A stretch of 64,000 bases of DNA, from assembly GCF_900156895.1 (NCBI RefSeq), contig NZ_FTPD01000034.1, positions 201,994 to 265,993 on the forward strand, in the 5' to 3' direction. Each line of letters begins with the position of its first letter. The first letter of the stretch is position 1. A program made the translations under genes and the position numbers. Shown here piece after piece: positions 34,348-43,620 of this stretch. Source of the stretch: Mesorhizobium prunaredense. Lineage in GTDB: Bacteria; Pseudomonadota; Alphaproteobacteria; Rhizobiales; Rhizobiaceae. The notes under the pieces were generated by a model. It did not search any database, was not told where the DNA came from, and was given only the letters and a program-made list of their open reading frames with translations.

Positions 34348-37011
34348 TCAGAACTTGTCGTCCTCCGTCGGCACCAGAATCTCGCGTTTTCCGGCATGGT
34401 TGGCCGGGCCGACAATGCCTTCCTTCTCCATCTTCTCGATGATCGAGGCGGCGCGGTTGTAGCCGATGCCGAGCCGGCGCTGGATGTAGCTGGTCGAGGC
34501 TTTGCCGTCACGCAGCACCACCGCAACCGCCTGGTCGTAGGGATCGTCGGAATCCTCGAAATTGCCGCCGCCACCGCCCGAGCCACCCTTGCCCGACGGC
34601 TCGTCGTCGTCCTCGTCGTCATCCTCGGTAATGGCATCGAGATATTCCGGCACGCCCTGCAGCTTCAGATGCGCGACAATCTTCTCGACCTCGTCATCGG
34701 AAACGAAGGGACCGTGCACGCGCTGGATGCGGCCGCCGCCGGCCATGTAGAGCATGTCGCCCATGCCGAGCAGCTGTTCGGCGCCCTGCTCGCCCAGAAT
34801 GGTGCGGCTGTCGATCTTCGACGTCACCTGGAAGGAGATGCGGGTCGGGAAGTTGGCCTTGATCGTGCCGGTGATGACGTCGACCGACGGCCGCTGCGTC
34901 GCCATGATGACGTGGATGCCGGCAGCGCGCGCCATCTGCGCCAGGCGCTGCACCGCGCCTTCGATGTCCTTGCCGGCGACCATCATCAAATCGGCCATCT
35001 CGTCGATGATGACGACGATGTAGGGCATCGGCTCGAGATCGAGGTTTTCCGTCTCATAGACCGCTTCGCCGGTCTGCCGGTCGAAGCCGGTCTGCACGGT
35101 GCGCGAGATTTTTTCGCCCTTCTTCTCGGCCTGCTGCACCCGCGCGTTGAAACCGTCGATGTTGCGGACGCCGACCTTCGACATTTTGCGGTAGCGGTCC
35201 TCCATCTCGCGCACGGTCCATTTCAGCGCCACCACCGCCTTCTTCGGATCGGTGACGACAGGCGTCAAAAGATGCGGGATGCCGTCATAGACCGAGAGCT
35301 CGAGCATTTTCGGGTCGATCATGATCAGCCGGCAGTCCTGCGGCGTCAGTCGATAGAGCAGCGACAGGATCATGGTGTTGATGGCGACCGACTTGCCCGA
35401 GCCGGTGGTGCCGGCGACCAGCACGTGCGGCATCTTGGCGATGTCGACGATGACCGCCTCGCCATTGATGGTCTTGCCGAGCGCCAGCGCCAGCTTGGCC
35501 TTGGTGGTCTCGAAATCGCGGCTGGCCATGATTTCCCTGAGATAGACGGTCTCGCGCTTGGCGTTCGGCAACTCGATACCAATGGCGTTGCGGCCGGGCA
35601 CCACGGCGACGCGGCAGGCGATCGCGCTCATCGAGCGGGCGATGTCGTCAGACAGGCCGATGACCCGCGACGATTTGATGCCGGGCGCCGGCTCCAGCTC
35701 ATAGAGCGTGACGACCGGGCCAGGGCGGACATGGATGATCTCGCCCTTGACGCCGAAATCCTCCAGCACGCCTTCGAGCAGGCGGGCATTCTGCTCCAGC
35801 GCGTCCTTGGACAGGCTGGCGTCGCGCACGACGTTCTTCGGCTCGGACAGGAAATGCAGCGACGGCATTTCGAATTGCTCGGAGCCGATCAGCGAGGACT
35901 GCGCTTCGCGCTGGACACGCGCGCCCGGAACCGGCCGCGGCGCCGGCGCCGCGACGCGGGTGGCCGCATCGGAACGGAACGGTTGCACCTTCGCATTGGG
36001 CGCTGCGCTGCGCGCGGGCTCCGGCACAAAATCCATGTCATCGTCAAAAACATCGGCGTCGTCGGGATCGAGCGAGGCGCTGCGGTCGTTGACCATGGCG
36101 GCGAAGAATTCCGGCTCGACGCGGGCCCGGCCATCGGCACTCATCCGCGATTCGGCGAATTCGGCCGATTCGACCCGTTCGGCAGCGCGCCGCCAGGCGC
36201 TGGCGCGCGGCTCCATCTCCGGTTCGAAATCGTCGCGCTCGCGGCGGCGGGCGGCGCGGCGGCGGAGATAGGCGCGCAACGATAGCCACCAATGCGTGAT
36301 CGCGCCTAGTGCCAGAATGCCCTCGTCGCCCTCATCCTCGTCATTGTCGAAAAGCAGGTCGTCCTGGTCGCTCGGATCGGCTGCGGCCGGTTGCTCCAGG
36401 ACGGCGAAACCGTTCTTGCGTGCAATCAGCGCCGAGCCGTAGGCAAACAGCCACAGTGCCGGCGCGGCCAGAAGCACGGCGAGCACGCTGGCAATGGGAC
36501 CGGTCGGATAGCCGCCGACGACGAGGCCGGGAATTTTGAGCACCATGTCGCCGAACACGCCGCCGAGACCGGTCGGCAGCGGCCAGGTCTTGGGCGGCAC
36601 CACGCAGCCGGCCATGGCCGCGGCAAGCACCGCGTAGCCGAACCAGGCGAGCCCGCGCTTCGGCAGCCTGTCGACGCCGCGCGCCGAAAACAGCAGAAAT
36701 CCCCAGACCACCGCCGGCACCAGCGCCGCGACCGCGGCAAGGCCGAAGAACTGCATGGCCAGGTCGGAGAAGACAGCCCCCACATAGCCCATGGCGTTGG
36801 TGACGATGTTGTCGGTGGCGTGGGAGAAGCTTGGGTCGGCGACGTTCCAGGTGGCGAGGCTGGCGACGCCGAAGGCGACCAGCGCAAACAGGCCGGCGCC
36901 GACGAGCCGGCCGACCTGACGCCGCGCGAACGCCCGGATGCCGTGCCCCGTATCGGCCAGCGCAAGCGGTGCTGAAGCCCCTGAACGCATTCGTCGTTCC
37001 CCGTCTGTCAT
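34348..37011 (-). CDS. ftsK: DNA translocase FtsK
   Basis: Cell-division DNA pump that clears the terminus region and activates Xer recombination. The product is 887 aa from the ATG at 37011. Four or five N-terminal helices (to about residue 200) anchor it at the septum. An acidic/Pro-rich linker follows to about 380. The motor has Walker A 'GTTGSGKSVAIN', Walker B 'YIVVIIDEMADLM' and 'ATQRPSVDVITGTIKANFPTRI'. The gamma domain at the end ('YDQAVAVVLRDGKASTSYIQRRL') binds KOPS DNA. A CtrA-type site lies 62 bases upstream. Confidence 0.95.
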   Translation of the reverse strand: MTDGERRMRSGASAPLALADTGHGIRAFARRQVGRLVGAGLFALVAFGVASLATWNVADPSFSHATDNIVTNAMGYVGAVFSDLAMQFFGLAAVAALVPAVVWGFLLFSARGVDRLPKRGLAWFGYAVLAAAMAGCVVPPKTWPLPTGLGGVFGDMVLKIPGLVVGGYPTGPIASVLAVLLAAPALWLFAYGSALIARKNGFAVLEQPAAADPSDQDDLLFDNDEDEGDEGILALGAITHWWLSLRAYLRRRAARRRERDDFEPEMEPRASAWRRAAERVESAEFAESRMSADGRARVEPEFFAAMVNDRSASLDPDDADVFDDDMDFVPEPARSAAPNAKVQPFRSDAATRVAAPAPRPVPGARVQREAQSSLIGSEQFEMPSLHFLSEPKNVVRDASLSKDALEQNARLLEGVLEDFGVKGEIIHVRPGPVVTLYELEPAPGIKSSRVIGLSDDIARSMSAIACRVAVVPGRNAIGIELPNAKRETVYLREIMASRDFETTKAKLALALGKTINGEAVIVDIAKMPHVLVAGTTGSGKSVAINTMILSLLYRLTPQDCRLIMIDPKMLELSVYDGIPHLLTPVVTDPKKAVVALKWTVREMEDRYRKMSKVGVRNIDGFNARVQQAEKKGEKISRTVQTGFDRQTGEAVYETENLDLEPMPYIVVIIDEMADLMMVAGKDIEGAVQRLAQMARAAGIHVIMATQRPSVDVITGTIKANFPTRISFQVTSKIDSRTILGEQGAEQLLGMGDMLYMAGGGRIQRVHGPFVSDDEVEKIVAHLKLQGVPEYLDAITEDDDEDDDEPSGKGGSGGGGGNFEDSDDPYDQAVAVVLRDGKASTSYIQRRLGIGYNRAASIIEKMEKEGIVGPANHAGKREILVPTEDDKF

Positions 37012-37072
37012 GGACTGGCCGGACGCATGACGCACTCCGGCAGATTCGGATGCCAGACTATCGGCGGGAAGG

Positions 37073-37088
37073 TTAAGGCCGCATTAAC
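37073..37088. promoter_or_regulatory. CtrA-type binding site upstream of ftsK
   Basis: TTAA-GGCCGCA-TTAAC matches the CtrA full site TTAA-N7-TTAAC. Read on the other strand it also matches (TTAA-TGCGGCC-TTAAC). It lies 62 bases before the ftsK start, suiting cell-cycle control of a division gene. Binding is inferred from sequence only. Confidence 0.6.
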
Positions 37089-37239
37089 CATGGGTGCGTG
37101 CCGGCGCTCCCCGAGTGGAAACCAGTCACACAAATGGCGGGCACGCTGGCCCGGCCGATGTTTCATCGCCAAGATCGATCAAGCGCCCAATCAAGCGATT
37201 GTGACCGAACCTGGAATGCCACCGGCGCGGCGTCGCACG

Positions 37240-39115
37240 ATCGGGATAGGGGGGAACCTTGCGGTTCCGCCCCTCCCACACCACCCTGCGTACGGGTCCG
37301 TACAGGGCGGTTCGGCTGATTATTCGGCCTTGGCGGGCACAACGGAAGCGAGGCCGATGCTTGCGAGGAAAGCGTTCGGCAGGGCAATGGCGAGCGCGGG
37401 GCTGTTGCTGATGCGCCATGGGCCGTGTGCACTGCCGGCTGTTTGTGCCGCCAGATCGTGACCGACACCACGGCGCCGCAATTCCGCAAAGCGGGTGCGC
37501 CCGCGCTTCCACTGTTTCCATGCGATGGATCGCAGCCTTCGCCTGATCCACTGGTCGAGGCTGCGCAACACCGACGGGGTTTCGCAAAAGCCGAAGTAGC
37601 CGCGCCACCCTTTCAGATGGAGCGACAGCTCCTTGGCTATCTGCGCGAGGCTCGCGCCCCGCGTCCGCATCGTCAGCACCCGCACGCGCTCCTTGAACCG
37701 GACCACAGCCTGCGGTGCGATCCGACGCCTTGGCGTCTTCTCGTTCGTGAAGCTGAAGCCGAGGAACTTGCGCCGGTGCGGCGGGGCGACCGCGCTCTTC
37801 TGCGTGTTGACCTTCAGCTTCAGACGCCTGTCGAGGAAGCGTTCGACACTTGCCATCACCCGTTCGCCCGCCCGCGCGCTGCGCACATAGATGCTGCAGT
37901 CGTCGGCGTAGCGCACGAAGCGATGGTTGCGTCGCTCCAATTCCTTGTCGAGTTCGTCCAGCATCAGGTTGGACAGCAGCGGCGAGAGCGGGCCGCCCTG
38001 CGGCGTTCCCTCGTCGATTGGACCGACCAGCCCGCCTTCGAGCACACCCGCGGTCAGAAAGCCACGGATCAGACGAAGGATACGCGGATCGGACACCCGC
38101 TTGGCCACCAGCCCATCAGGATGTCGTGGTTGACCCGGTCGAAGAACTTCTCCAGGTCGATGTCCACCACAATGCGATGACCCGACGCGATGAACGCCTG
38201 CGCCGCGGCAACCGCCTGATGAGCCGAGCGTGCGGGCCGGAACCCGTAGCTCGATGCGCTGAACCCGCCGTCCCATGCAGCCTGCAGCACCTGCATCACC
38301 GCCTGCTGGATGAAGCGGTCGAGCACCGTGGGGATGCCGAGCGGACCGGTGCCGCCGGACGCCTTCGGGATGTCGACACGCCGCACCGGCTGCGGCTGTA
38401 GGCGCCTTCGAGCAGCTGGGCGCGAAGTTCGGGCCAGTGGTCTTTCAGATGCAGCGCCAAGGCATCGACACTCATGCCGTCGATCCCCGGCGCTCCCTTG
38501 TTGCGCCGGACCTGCGCCAGCGCCCTCCTCAGATTGTCGTGATCGACAATCGCTTCCATGCACGGTCCGGCCATTGCCGCCAGACTTTCGGAGGCGGCGT
38601 TCGCCGCACAGGCTTCGGTCCCTGCCCCAAGGCGGTCGCGGGCTTCACCCGTTTCCGTCTCGGGGAAGGCCAGCTCGAGCTGGGTTTTCCGCCGCATGGC
38701 CAATGCGAGAACTCCGTCCTACTCGTCCTTCCAACCGTTCGGGCCTTCGTTCGGCAGACGCCTCCCTACTATGCCCTCTGCTGACTTCTGCACCGCGATC
38801 AGCGCGCCTCACGGCGGGCTCAGTCCGGATTTCCGGACACGGCACAGATCTCCCGAGGTAAGATCGACCGCCTTCCCCGCACACCCGCCGAATTTACCAC
38901 CCCGGCCCTTGATGCTGTGGACTTCGCGGTCATCGGCCCGCTCGTCCGGCCGGGTAGGCCTCATATCCGGTTCTTGTCCATCGGGTCGCGGGTTTGCTCC
39001 GCGCTTCCTTCAGACCCCGCCTCGCGGCGACGCCCTTGCGCTTCGCTAACCCTTCGCCGCCATCAGGCTGGGTAAAGGACTTACACCTCCAAGCTGTCGA
39101 TCATGCTCGGCACAC
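37240..39115 (-). mobile_element. Group IIC intron inserted after the amtB terminator
   Basis: The element runs from GTGTGCCG (5' end at 39115, consensus GUGYG) to ...CCTATCCCGAT (3' end at 37240). Domain V is visible at about 37262-37312, with the class C core 'CCGTACGCAGGGTGGTGTGG' (reverse strand), followed by a domain VI hairpin (GGCGGAACCGCAAGGTTCC). The 5' end follows directly a rho-independent terminator's six-T tract (39116-39121), the known target preference of class C introns. It encodes a maturase/reverse transcriptase that is now broken, so it would need help in trans to move. Ends are hand-called. Confidence 0.85.
37320..38703 (-). pseudogene. Group II intron reverse transcriptase/maturase, two frameshifts
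   Basis: The protein is in three frames. Segment 1 (38703 to ~38400) covers the N-terminus ('RNKGAPGIDGMSVDAL'); segment 2 (~38400 to ~38112) has 'RRVDIPKASGGTGPLGIPTVLDRF' and 'SYGFRPARSAHQAV'; segment 3 (~38112 to 37320) has 'GTPQGGPLSPLLSNLMLDELD', the catalytic 'RYADD', and the maturase/GIIM region 'GWRGYFGF...LDQWIRRRLR'. At each junction a single missing base would restore the frame (near TAC-AG-CCG and ATG-GGC-TGG). Unless these are sequencing errors, no active enzyme is made. Confidence 0.88.
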
Positions 39116-39146
39116 AAAAAAGAGGCCCGGAACCGGTCCGGGCCTC
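39116..39146 (-). terminator. Rho-independent terminator of glnK-amtB
   Basis: On the minus strand a 10-bp GC-rich stem (GAGGCCCGGA / TCCGGGCCTC, loop CCGGT) is followed by six T's at 39121-39116. It ends 75 bases after the amtB stop. The group II intron begins at the base after the T tract. Confidence 0.92.
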
Positions 39147-39221
39147 AATGCGTGAGCCCTTTTCGGGAGCGTCACGACGGGAGGGAAGGTGCGGGGCGGC
39201 CGAGGCCGCCCCAGACCAGGC

Positions 39222-40640
39222 TTACGGGTGATAGGCCGCTTCGCCATGCGCGGTGAGGTCGAGCCCTTCGCGCTCTGCATCGGCTGTCGGGCGCAAGCCT
39301 ACGATCATATCGACGATCTTGTAGAGGATGGCGCTGCCGATGCCCGACCACAGGACGGTTACCAGGACACCCTTGAACTGCGACCACAGCTGCGTCGCCG
39401 TGCCGGCATACACGGCGGCGAAGTCGGCCGTGGAATAGTCGACGATGCCGGCGCCGCCGAGGGCGGGATTGACCAGGATGCCGGTGCCGAGCGCGCCGAT
39501 GATACCGCCGACGCAGTGGATGCCGAAGACATCGAGGCTGTCGTCGTAGCCGAACTTGTTCTTCACGACCGAGACGAAGAAGTAGCAGACGCAGCTGGCG
39601 ACGATGCCGAGCACGATGACGCCCATCGGTCCGCCAAAGCCGGCGGCGGGCGTGACGGCGACAAGGCCGGTAACAGCGCCCGAAACCGCGCCAAGCATGG
39701 AGGCTTTGCCGCGCAGCAGCGTTTCAAGCACGATCCAGGTCACTGCCGCCGCGGCTGTGGCGACGAAGGTGTTGACCATGGCCAGCACCGCATAGGCGTT
39801 GGCTTCGAGGTTCGAACCGGCATTGAAGCCGAACCAGCCGACCCACAGCAGCGACGCGCCGACCATGGTCAGCGTCATCGAATGCGGCGCCATGACGTCC
39901 TTGTTGTAGCCGATGCGCTTGCCGATCATCAGCGCGCCGACAAGGCCGGCAATGCCCGCATTGATGTGAACGACGGTGCCGCCGGCGAAGTCGATGGCGC
40001 CGAAGCTGAAGATGAGCCCCGACGGGTCGCTGTAAGCGCTCGGGCCGCCCCAGAACCAGACCATATGGGCGATCGGGAAATAGACGAATGTGACCCACAG
40101 GATGGTGAAAAGGATCACGGCCGAAAACTTGACGCGTTCGGCGAAGGCGCCGACGATCAGGGCAGGTGTGATGCAGGCGAAGCTCATCTGGAAGATGACG
40201 AACACCAGCTCAGGAATGGCGACGCCCTTGGTAAAAGTTTCCGACACCGTCGTCACGTCGACGCCGGCGAGAAACATCTTGGAAAGGCCACCGACGAAGG
40301 CGTTGCCGGGGGTGAAGGCAAGGCTGTAGCCGTAGAAAACCCAGACGATCATGACCACGCTGGTGATGGTGAAGACCTGCATCAGCACCGACAGCATGTT
40401 CTTGGCGCGAACCAGGCCGCCGTAGAAAAGGGCAAGGCCGGGAATGGTCATCAGCAGCACCAGGATGGTGGAGATCATCATCCACGTCGTGTCGCCCTTG
40501 TCGACAGTAAAGGCCGGCGCCGCTGGCGCGGCCGGCGCCGCTTCCTGCGCGAATGCGGCGACCGTGCCCAGCGCTGCGATAGCGAGTGAGCCCAGCAGCG
40601 CGGTGCGCGCCGCCGACTTCAAAGTAGAAGGAATATTCAT
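39222..40640 (-). CDS. amtB: Ammonium transporter AmtB
   Basis: An ammonium channel of 472 aa. A cleavable signal peptide (to 'AAFAQ', about residue 32) precedes eleven helices. Typical segments are 'FYGGLVRAKN', 'AGGTVVHINAGIAGLVGAL' with a pore His, and 'CVGGIIGALGTGIL' with 'GIHC' giving the second pore His. The ATG at 40640 is favoured by GGAGAG seven bases upstream over one four codons earlier. It follows glnK by 31 bases in the conserved glnK-amtB pair. Confidence 0.93.
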   Translation of the reverse strand: MNIPSTLKSAARTALLGSLAIAALGTVAAFAQEAAPAAPAAPAFTVDKGDTTWMMISTILVLLMTIPGLALFYGGLVRAKNMLSVLMQVFTITSVVMIVWVFYGYSLAFTPGNAFVGGLSKMFLAGVDVTTVSETFTKGVAIPELVFVIFQMSFACITPALIVGAFAERVKFSAVILFTILWVTFVYFPIAHMVWFWGGPSAYSDPSGLIFSFGAIDFAGGTVVHINAGIAGLVGALMIGKRIGYNKDVMAPHSMTLTMVGASLLWVGWFGFNAGSNLEANAYAVLAMVNTFVATAAAAVTWIVLETLLRGKASMLGAVSGAVTGLVAVTPAAGFGGPMGVIVLGIVASCVCYFFVSVVKNKFGYDDSLDVFGIHCVGGIIGALGTGILVNPALGGAGIVDYSTADFAAVYAGTATQLWSQFKGVLVTVLWSGIGSAILYKIVDMIVGLRPTADAEREGLDLTAHGEAAYHP

Positions 40641-40671
40641 TGAACTCTCCATTGGAATACGTTTCCGCAGC

Positions 40672-41010
40672 TCAAAGCGCGTCGGTGTCTGTTTCGCCGG
40701 TGCGAATGCGCACCGCCTGGTCGATGCCGAAAACGAAGATCTTGCCGTCGCCGATCTGACCGGTCTTGGCCGCCGCAGTGATGGCTTCGACGGCCTTGTC
40801 GACCATGTCCAGGCCGACCGCGACTTCGATCTTGATCTTCGGCAGGAAGCTGACCGCGTATTCCGCCCCGCGATAGATTTCCGTGTGTCCCTTCTGACGC
40901 CCGTAGCCTTTGACTTCGGTGACGGTCAGGCCCTGGATGCCGACTGCGGTGAGCGCTTCGCGCACCTCGTCGAGCTTGAACGGCTTGATGATTGCCATCA
41001 CGATTTTCAT
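40672..41010 (-). CDS. glnK: Nitrogen regulatory protein P-II (GlnK)
   Basis: A 112-residue PII signal protein that senses 2-oxoglutarate/ATP and blocks AmtB. The T-loop 'GYGRQKGHTEIYRGAEYAV' has the uridylylation Tyr51, the B-loop is 'TGQIGDGKIFV', and the C-terminal signature 'VRIRTGETDTDAL' is complete. The ribosome binding site AAGGGTG lies upstream. A sigma-54 type promoter is present 86 bases before the start, consistent with NtrC control. Confidence 0.95.
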   Translation of the reverse strand: MKIVMAIIKPFKLDEVREALTAVGIQGLTVTEVKGYGRQKGHTEIYRGAEYAVSFLPKIKIEVAVGLDMVDKAVEAITAAAKTGQIGDGKIFVFGIDQAVRIRTGETDTDAL

Positions 41011-41096
41011 AAGGTTTCACCCTTTACTGTTGCGGGTCCCCCCGCGTTTGCACGACTTCGCCGATCCCCATGAGAGCCGGAGAGTGCCCGCTAGGA

Positions 41097-41112
41097 TTCA
41101 AGCTCCGTGCCA
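41097..41112 (-). promoter_or_regulatory. Sigma-54 (-24/-12) promoter of glnK-amtB
   Basis: On the minus strand, CTGGCACG-GAGC-TTGAA matches the RpoN consensus TGGCAC-N5-TTGCW, with the GG and GC-region elements in the correct spacing (one mismatch in the -12 box, TTGAA). It is 86 bases from the glnK start. glnK-amtB is a classic nitrogen-starvation operon. Confidence 0.72.
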
Positions 41113-41128
41113 GTTGCCGAAGCAGGGT

Positions 41129-41144
41129 GTTAAGCTGCTGTTAA
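41129..41144 (-). promoter_or_regulatory. CtrA-type site upstream of glnK
   Basis: On the minus strand, TTAA-CAGCAGC-TTAAC is a full match to TTAA-N7-TTAAC. It lies 17 bases upstream of the -24 element of glnK. Function is inferred, and it could be chance. Confidence 0.4.
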
Positions 41145-41231
41145 ATAAGGGCTTGGGGAAGGTTTGTCGGCTGACTGTTCATAGTCGCGGCAGCGCAGCT
41201 GATTAAAAAATAGGCAATTTTGCAAAATTGC

Positions 41232-42107
41232 CTATTCCGCGGGCGGCCGCTTCAGCCTGATCAGACCTTCCTGGGCAACCGAGGCGATCAACGTGCCGTC
41301 GCGGGCAAACAGCGACCCGCGTGTGAACCCCCGCGACCCTTGCGTCGACGGGCTGTCCTGCGTGTAGAGCATCCAGTCGTCGAGTGGATGGCTGCGATGG
41401 AACCACATCGCGTGATCGAGGCTCGCCGCCTGGATGTCGCTATCGAAGATGGCGCGGCCATGCGCAAAGGTCGAGGTATCGAGCAGCGTCATGTCGGAAA
41501 GATAGGCAAGCACGGCCGCCTGCGTGGCACGATCGGCCGGAACCGGGCCGGTGGTGCGAATCCAGATGTTCTGCTTCGGCTCCAGCTTCTCCCGACTGGT
41601 GTAATGCTCCAGCATCACCGGCTTCATCTCGATCGGCCGGTCGCGCTCCCAATAGCGCCTGATGCCGTCGGGCACGGCCTCGCCGAACTTGCCGATCAAT
41701 TCGCGCTGCGACAGCAATGTGTCGGGCGCCGGCATGTCCAGCGGCATCGGCACCTGGTGCTCGAGACCGACCTCGTCCTGCTGGAACGAGGCTTCCAGCG
41801 AAAAGATCGCCTGACCGTGTTGGACCGCCACGACGCGCCGCGTGGTGAAGGAGCCGCCGTCGCGGATACGGTCGACCTGGTAGATGATCGGCACCTTGGT
41901 GTCGCCCGGCCGCATGAAATAGCCGTGCAGCGAATGCACGTGGCGTTCGGGCTCGACCGTTCGCTGGGCGGCGACCAGCGCTTGGGCGATGGTCTGGCCG
42001 CCGAAGACACGCTGCCAGTCGAGTTTGGGGCTGCGACCACGGTACAGGTTGTGTTCCAGCTGCTCGAGGTCGAGAATGCCGAGGAGCTCGTCCATGGCCG
42101 CCGTCAT
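41232..42107 (-). CDS. tesB: Acyl-CoA thioesterase II
   Basis: Double hot-dog thioesterase of 291 aa that hydrolyses acyl-CoA. The N-terminal 'LYRGRSPKLDWQRVFGGQTIAQALVAA' and 'VHSLHGYFMRPGDTKVPIIYQVDR' are diagnostic. The C-terminal repeat has 'MWFHRSHPLDDWMLYTQDSPS' with the catalytic Asp. The ATG at 42107 has GAGGGCG upstream; an ATG four codons later is possible. It diverges from the UbiH-type gene. Confidence 0.9.
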   Translation of the reverse strand: MTAAMDELLGILDLEQLEHNLYRGRSPKLDWQRVFGGQTIAQALVAAQRTVEPERHVHSLHGYFMRPGDTKVPIIYQVDRIRDGGSFTTRRVVAVQHGQAIFSLEASFQQDEVGLEHQVPMPLDMPAPDTLLSQRELIGKFGEAVPDGIRRYWERDRPIEMKPVMLEHYTSREKLEPKQNIWIRTTGPVPADRATQAAVLAYLSDMTLLDTSTFAHGRAIFDSDIQAASLDHAMWFHRSHPLDDWMLYTQDSPSTQGSRGFTRGSLFARDGTLIASVAQEGLIRLKRPPAE

Positions 42108-42263
42108 GTTTCGCGCCCTCGTGTCGATTTGATTCCGAAGTTCGCCTGATTTTGATATTTCACTCGAAGCGAACTTCAGGAGCCGCAAAATGTTATGGCG
42201 GTTTCCGACAGGAATGACGGGCAGTCAAGGCCGGAAAGGCATTTGGCCGGAAAGGAATTTGCC

Positions 42264-43523
42264 ATGGTCGACAAGGCGGATGCAAAAAACCGAACCGCGC
42301 TCGACATTCTGGTCGCCGGCGCCGGCTATGTCGGCCTTGCCGCCGCCGTATCGCTGAAACAGGCGCGACCGAGCCTGGCGGTCGCTGTCGTCGACGCCGC
42401 GCCCGCCGGCATCTGGCAAAAGGACGGCCGCGCCTCGGCGATCGCCGCTGCCGCTTGCCGCATGCTCGACCAACTCGGCGTCTGGGCCGAAATCGCCCCC
42501 GAAGCGCAGGCGATCACCGAGATGATCGTCACCGATTCGCGCACTTCGGATCCGCTGCGCCCGGTGTTTCTCACTTTCGATGGCGAGGTCGCGCCTGGCG
42601 AAGCGTTTGCTCACATGGTCGCCAACAGGGATTTGAATGGCGCCTTGCGCCGGCGCGCTGAAACACTCGGCATCGACATCATCGAAGGCGTCGCCGTCAG
42701 TGCCTTCGACGTCAACGGCGCCGGCATCACCGTGCATCTTGCCGACGGCGCGACGCTGAAGGCGCGGCTGCTGATCGCCGCCGACGGCGTCAACTCGAAG
42801 CTGCGCGACATGGCCGGCATCAAGACGGTGAAATGGGACTACGGCCAGTCCGGCATCGTCTGCACCGTTGCGCATGAACGGCCGCATAATGGCCGCGCCG
42901 AAGAGCATTTTCTGCCAGCCGGCCCGTTCGCCACGCTGCCGCTCAAGTCGGACAAGGATGGCACCCACCGCTCGTCGATCGTCTGGGTCGAGCGATCGGA
43001 AGATGCCGAAAAACTGGTCGACGGCGACGACCTCGTCTTCGAGCACGAGTTGGAACAGCGGTTTGGCCTGAAGCTCGGCGAAATCCGCGTCGCCGACAGG
43101 CCGCGCGCCTGGCCGCTCGGCCTGACCATCGCCCGCGATTTCGTCGCGCCGCGCATTGCGCTCGCCGGCGACGCCGCCCACGGCATCCACCCGATCGCCG
43201 GCCAGGGCCTCAATCTCGGTTTCAAGGATGTCGCGGCATTGGCCGAAGTGGTGGTCGAGGCCGACCGGCTCGGCCAGGATGTCGGCGCGCTCGACGTGCT
43301 CGAACGCTACCAGCAGTGGCGGCGCTTCGACACGCTGCAGATGGGCATCACCACCGATGTCCTGAACCGGCTGTTTTCCAACGACATCGGCCCGTTGCGC
43401 GCCGTCCGCGACATCGGCCTCGGTCTCGTCGAACGCATGCCGCGGCTCAAGGATTTCTTCATTCGCCAGGCGTCCGGTCTGTCCGGCGACACGCCGAAAC
43501 TGCTCAGGGGCGAGGCGATCTGA
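42264..43523 (+). CDS. UbiH/UbiF-family FAD-dependent hydroxylase
   Basis: A 419-residue flavoprotein monooxygenase, probably an aromatic-ring hydroxylase in ubiquinone synthesis. The FAD dinucleotide fold is 'ILVAGAGYVGLAAAVSL' near residues 14-30, the middle motif 'LLIAADGVNSKLRD', and the second FAD motif 'ALAGDAAHGIHPIAGQGLN'. AAGGAA precedes the ATG at 42264; an earlier ATG at 42195 gives a polar non-homologous head. Which ring position is hydroxylated is not clear. Confidence 0.87.
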   Translation: MVDKADAKNRTALDILVAGAGYVGLAAAVSLKQARPSLAVAVVDAAPAGIWQKDGRASAIAAAACRMLDQLGVWAEIAPEAQAITEMIVTDSRTSDPLRPVFLTFDGEVAPGEAFAHMVANRDLNGALRRRAETLGIDIIEGVAVSAFDVNGAGITVHLADGATLKARLLIAADGVNSKLRDMAGIKTVKWDYGQSGIVCTVAHERPHNGRAEEHFLPAGPFATLPLKSDKDGTHRSSIVWVERSEDAEKLVDGDDLVFEHELEQRFGLKLGEIRVADRPRAWPLGLTIARDFVAPRIALAGDAAHGIHPIAGQGLNLGFKDVAALAEVVVEADRLGQDVGALDVLERYQQWRRFDTLQMGITTDVLNRLFSNDIGPLRAVRDIGLGLVERMPRLKDFFIRQASGLSGDTPKLLRGEAI

Positions 43524-43535
43524 ACCCGTCTGAGG

Positions 43536-43563
43536 GGCCGGCATCACCTGAATATAGCACACC
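43536..43563. repeat. Family B element, right-end fragment
   Basis: GGCCGGCATCACCTGAATAT plus AGCACACC matches the right end of the family B element. Only this arm is present, 13 bases after the UbiH-type stop codon. Confidence 0.7.
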
Positions 43564-43611
43564 CTAAAGCGCGTCGCGTTCGACCGACCTCACGCTACGC
43601 TCTTTAGGGTG
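43564..43611. repeat. Short palindrome (CCTAAAG...CTTTAGG)
   Basis: The arms CCCTAAAGCGCGT and ACGCTCTTTAGGGT pair around GCGTTCGACCGACC. It directly adjoins the family B fragment on the left and is followed by a family C palindrome, so this 160-base gap is a mosaic of three repeats. Confidence 0.65.
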
Positions 43612-43620
43612 TTGTTTTGT

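Noticed and set aside
34216..36285. A 689-codon plus-strand frame opposite ftsK
   Set aside because: Same shadow pattern, no domains; FtsK is complete on the other strand.
37027..37461. A 144-codon plus-strand frame at the intron end
   Set aside because: It runs through intron domain V/VI and the maturase tail; no motif or ribosome site.
39189..40589. A 466-codon plus-strand frame opposite amtB
   Set aside because: Low-complexity Asp/Arg/His shadow; AmtB is complete.
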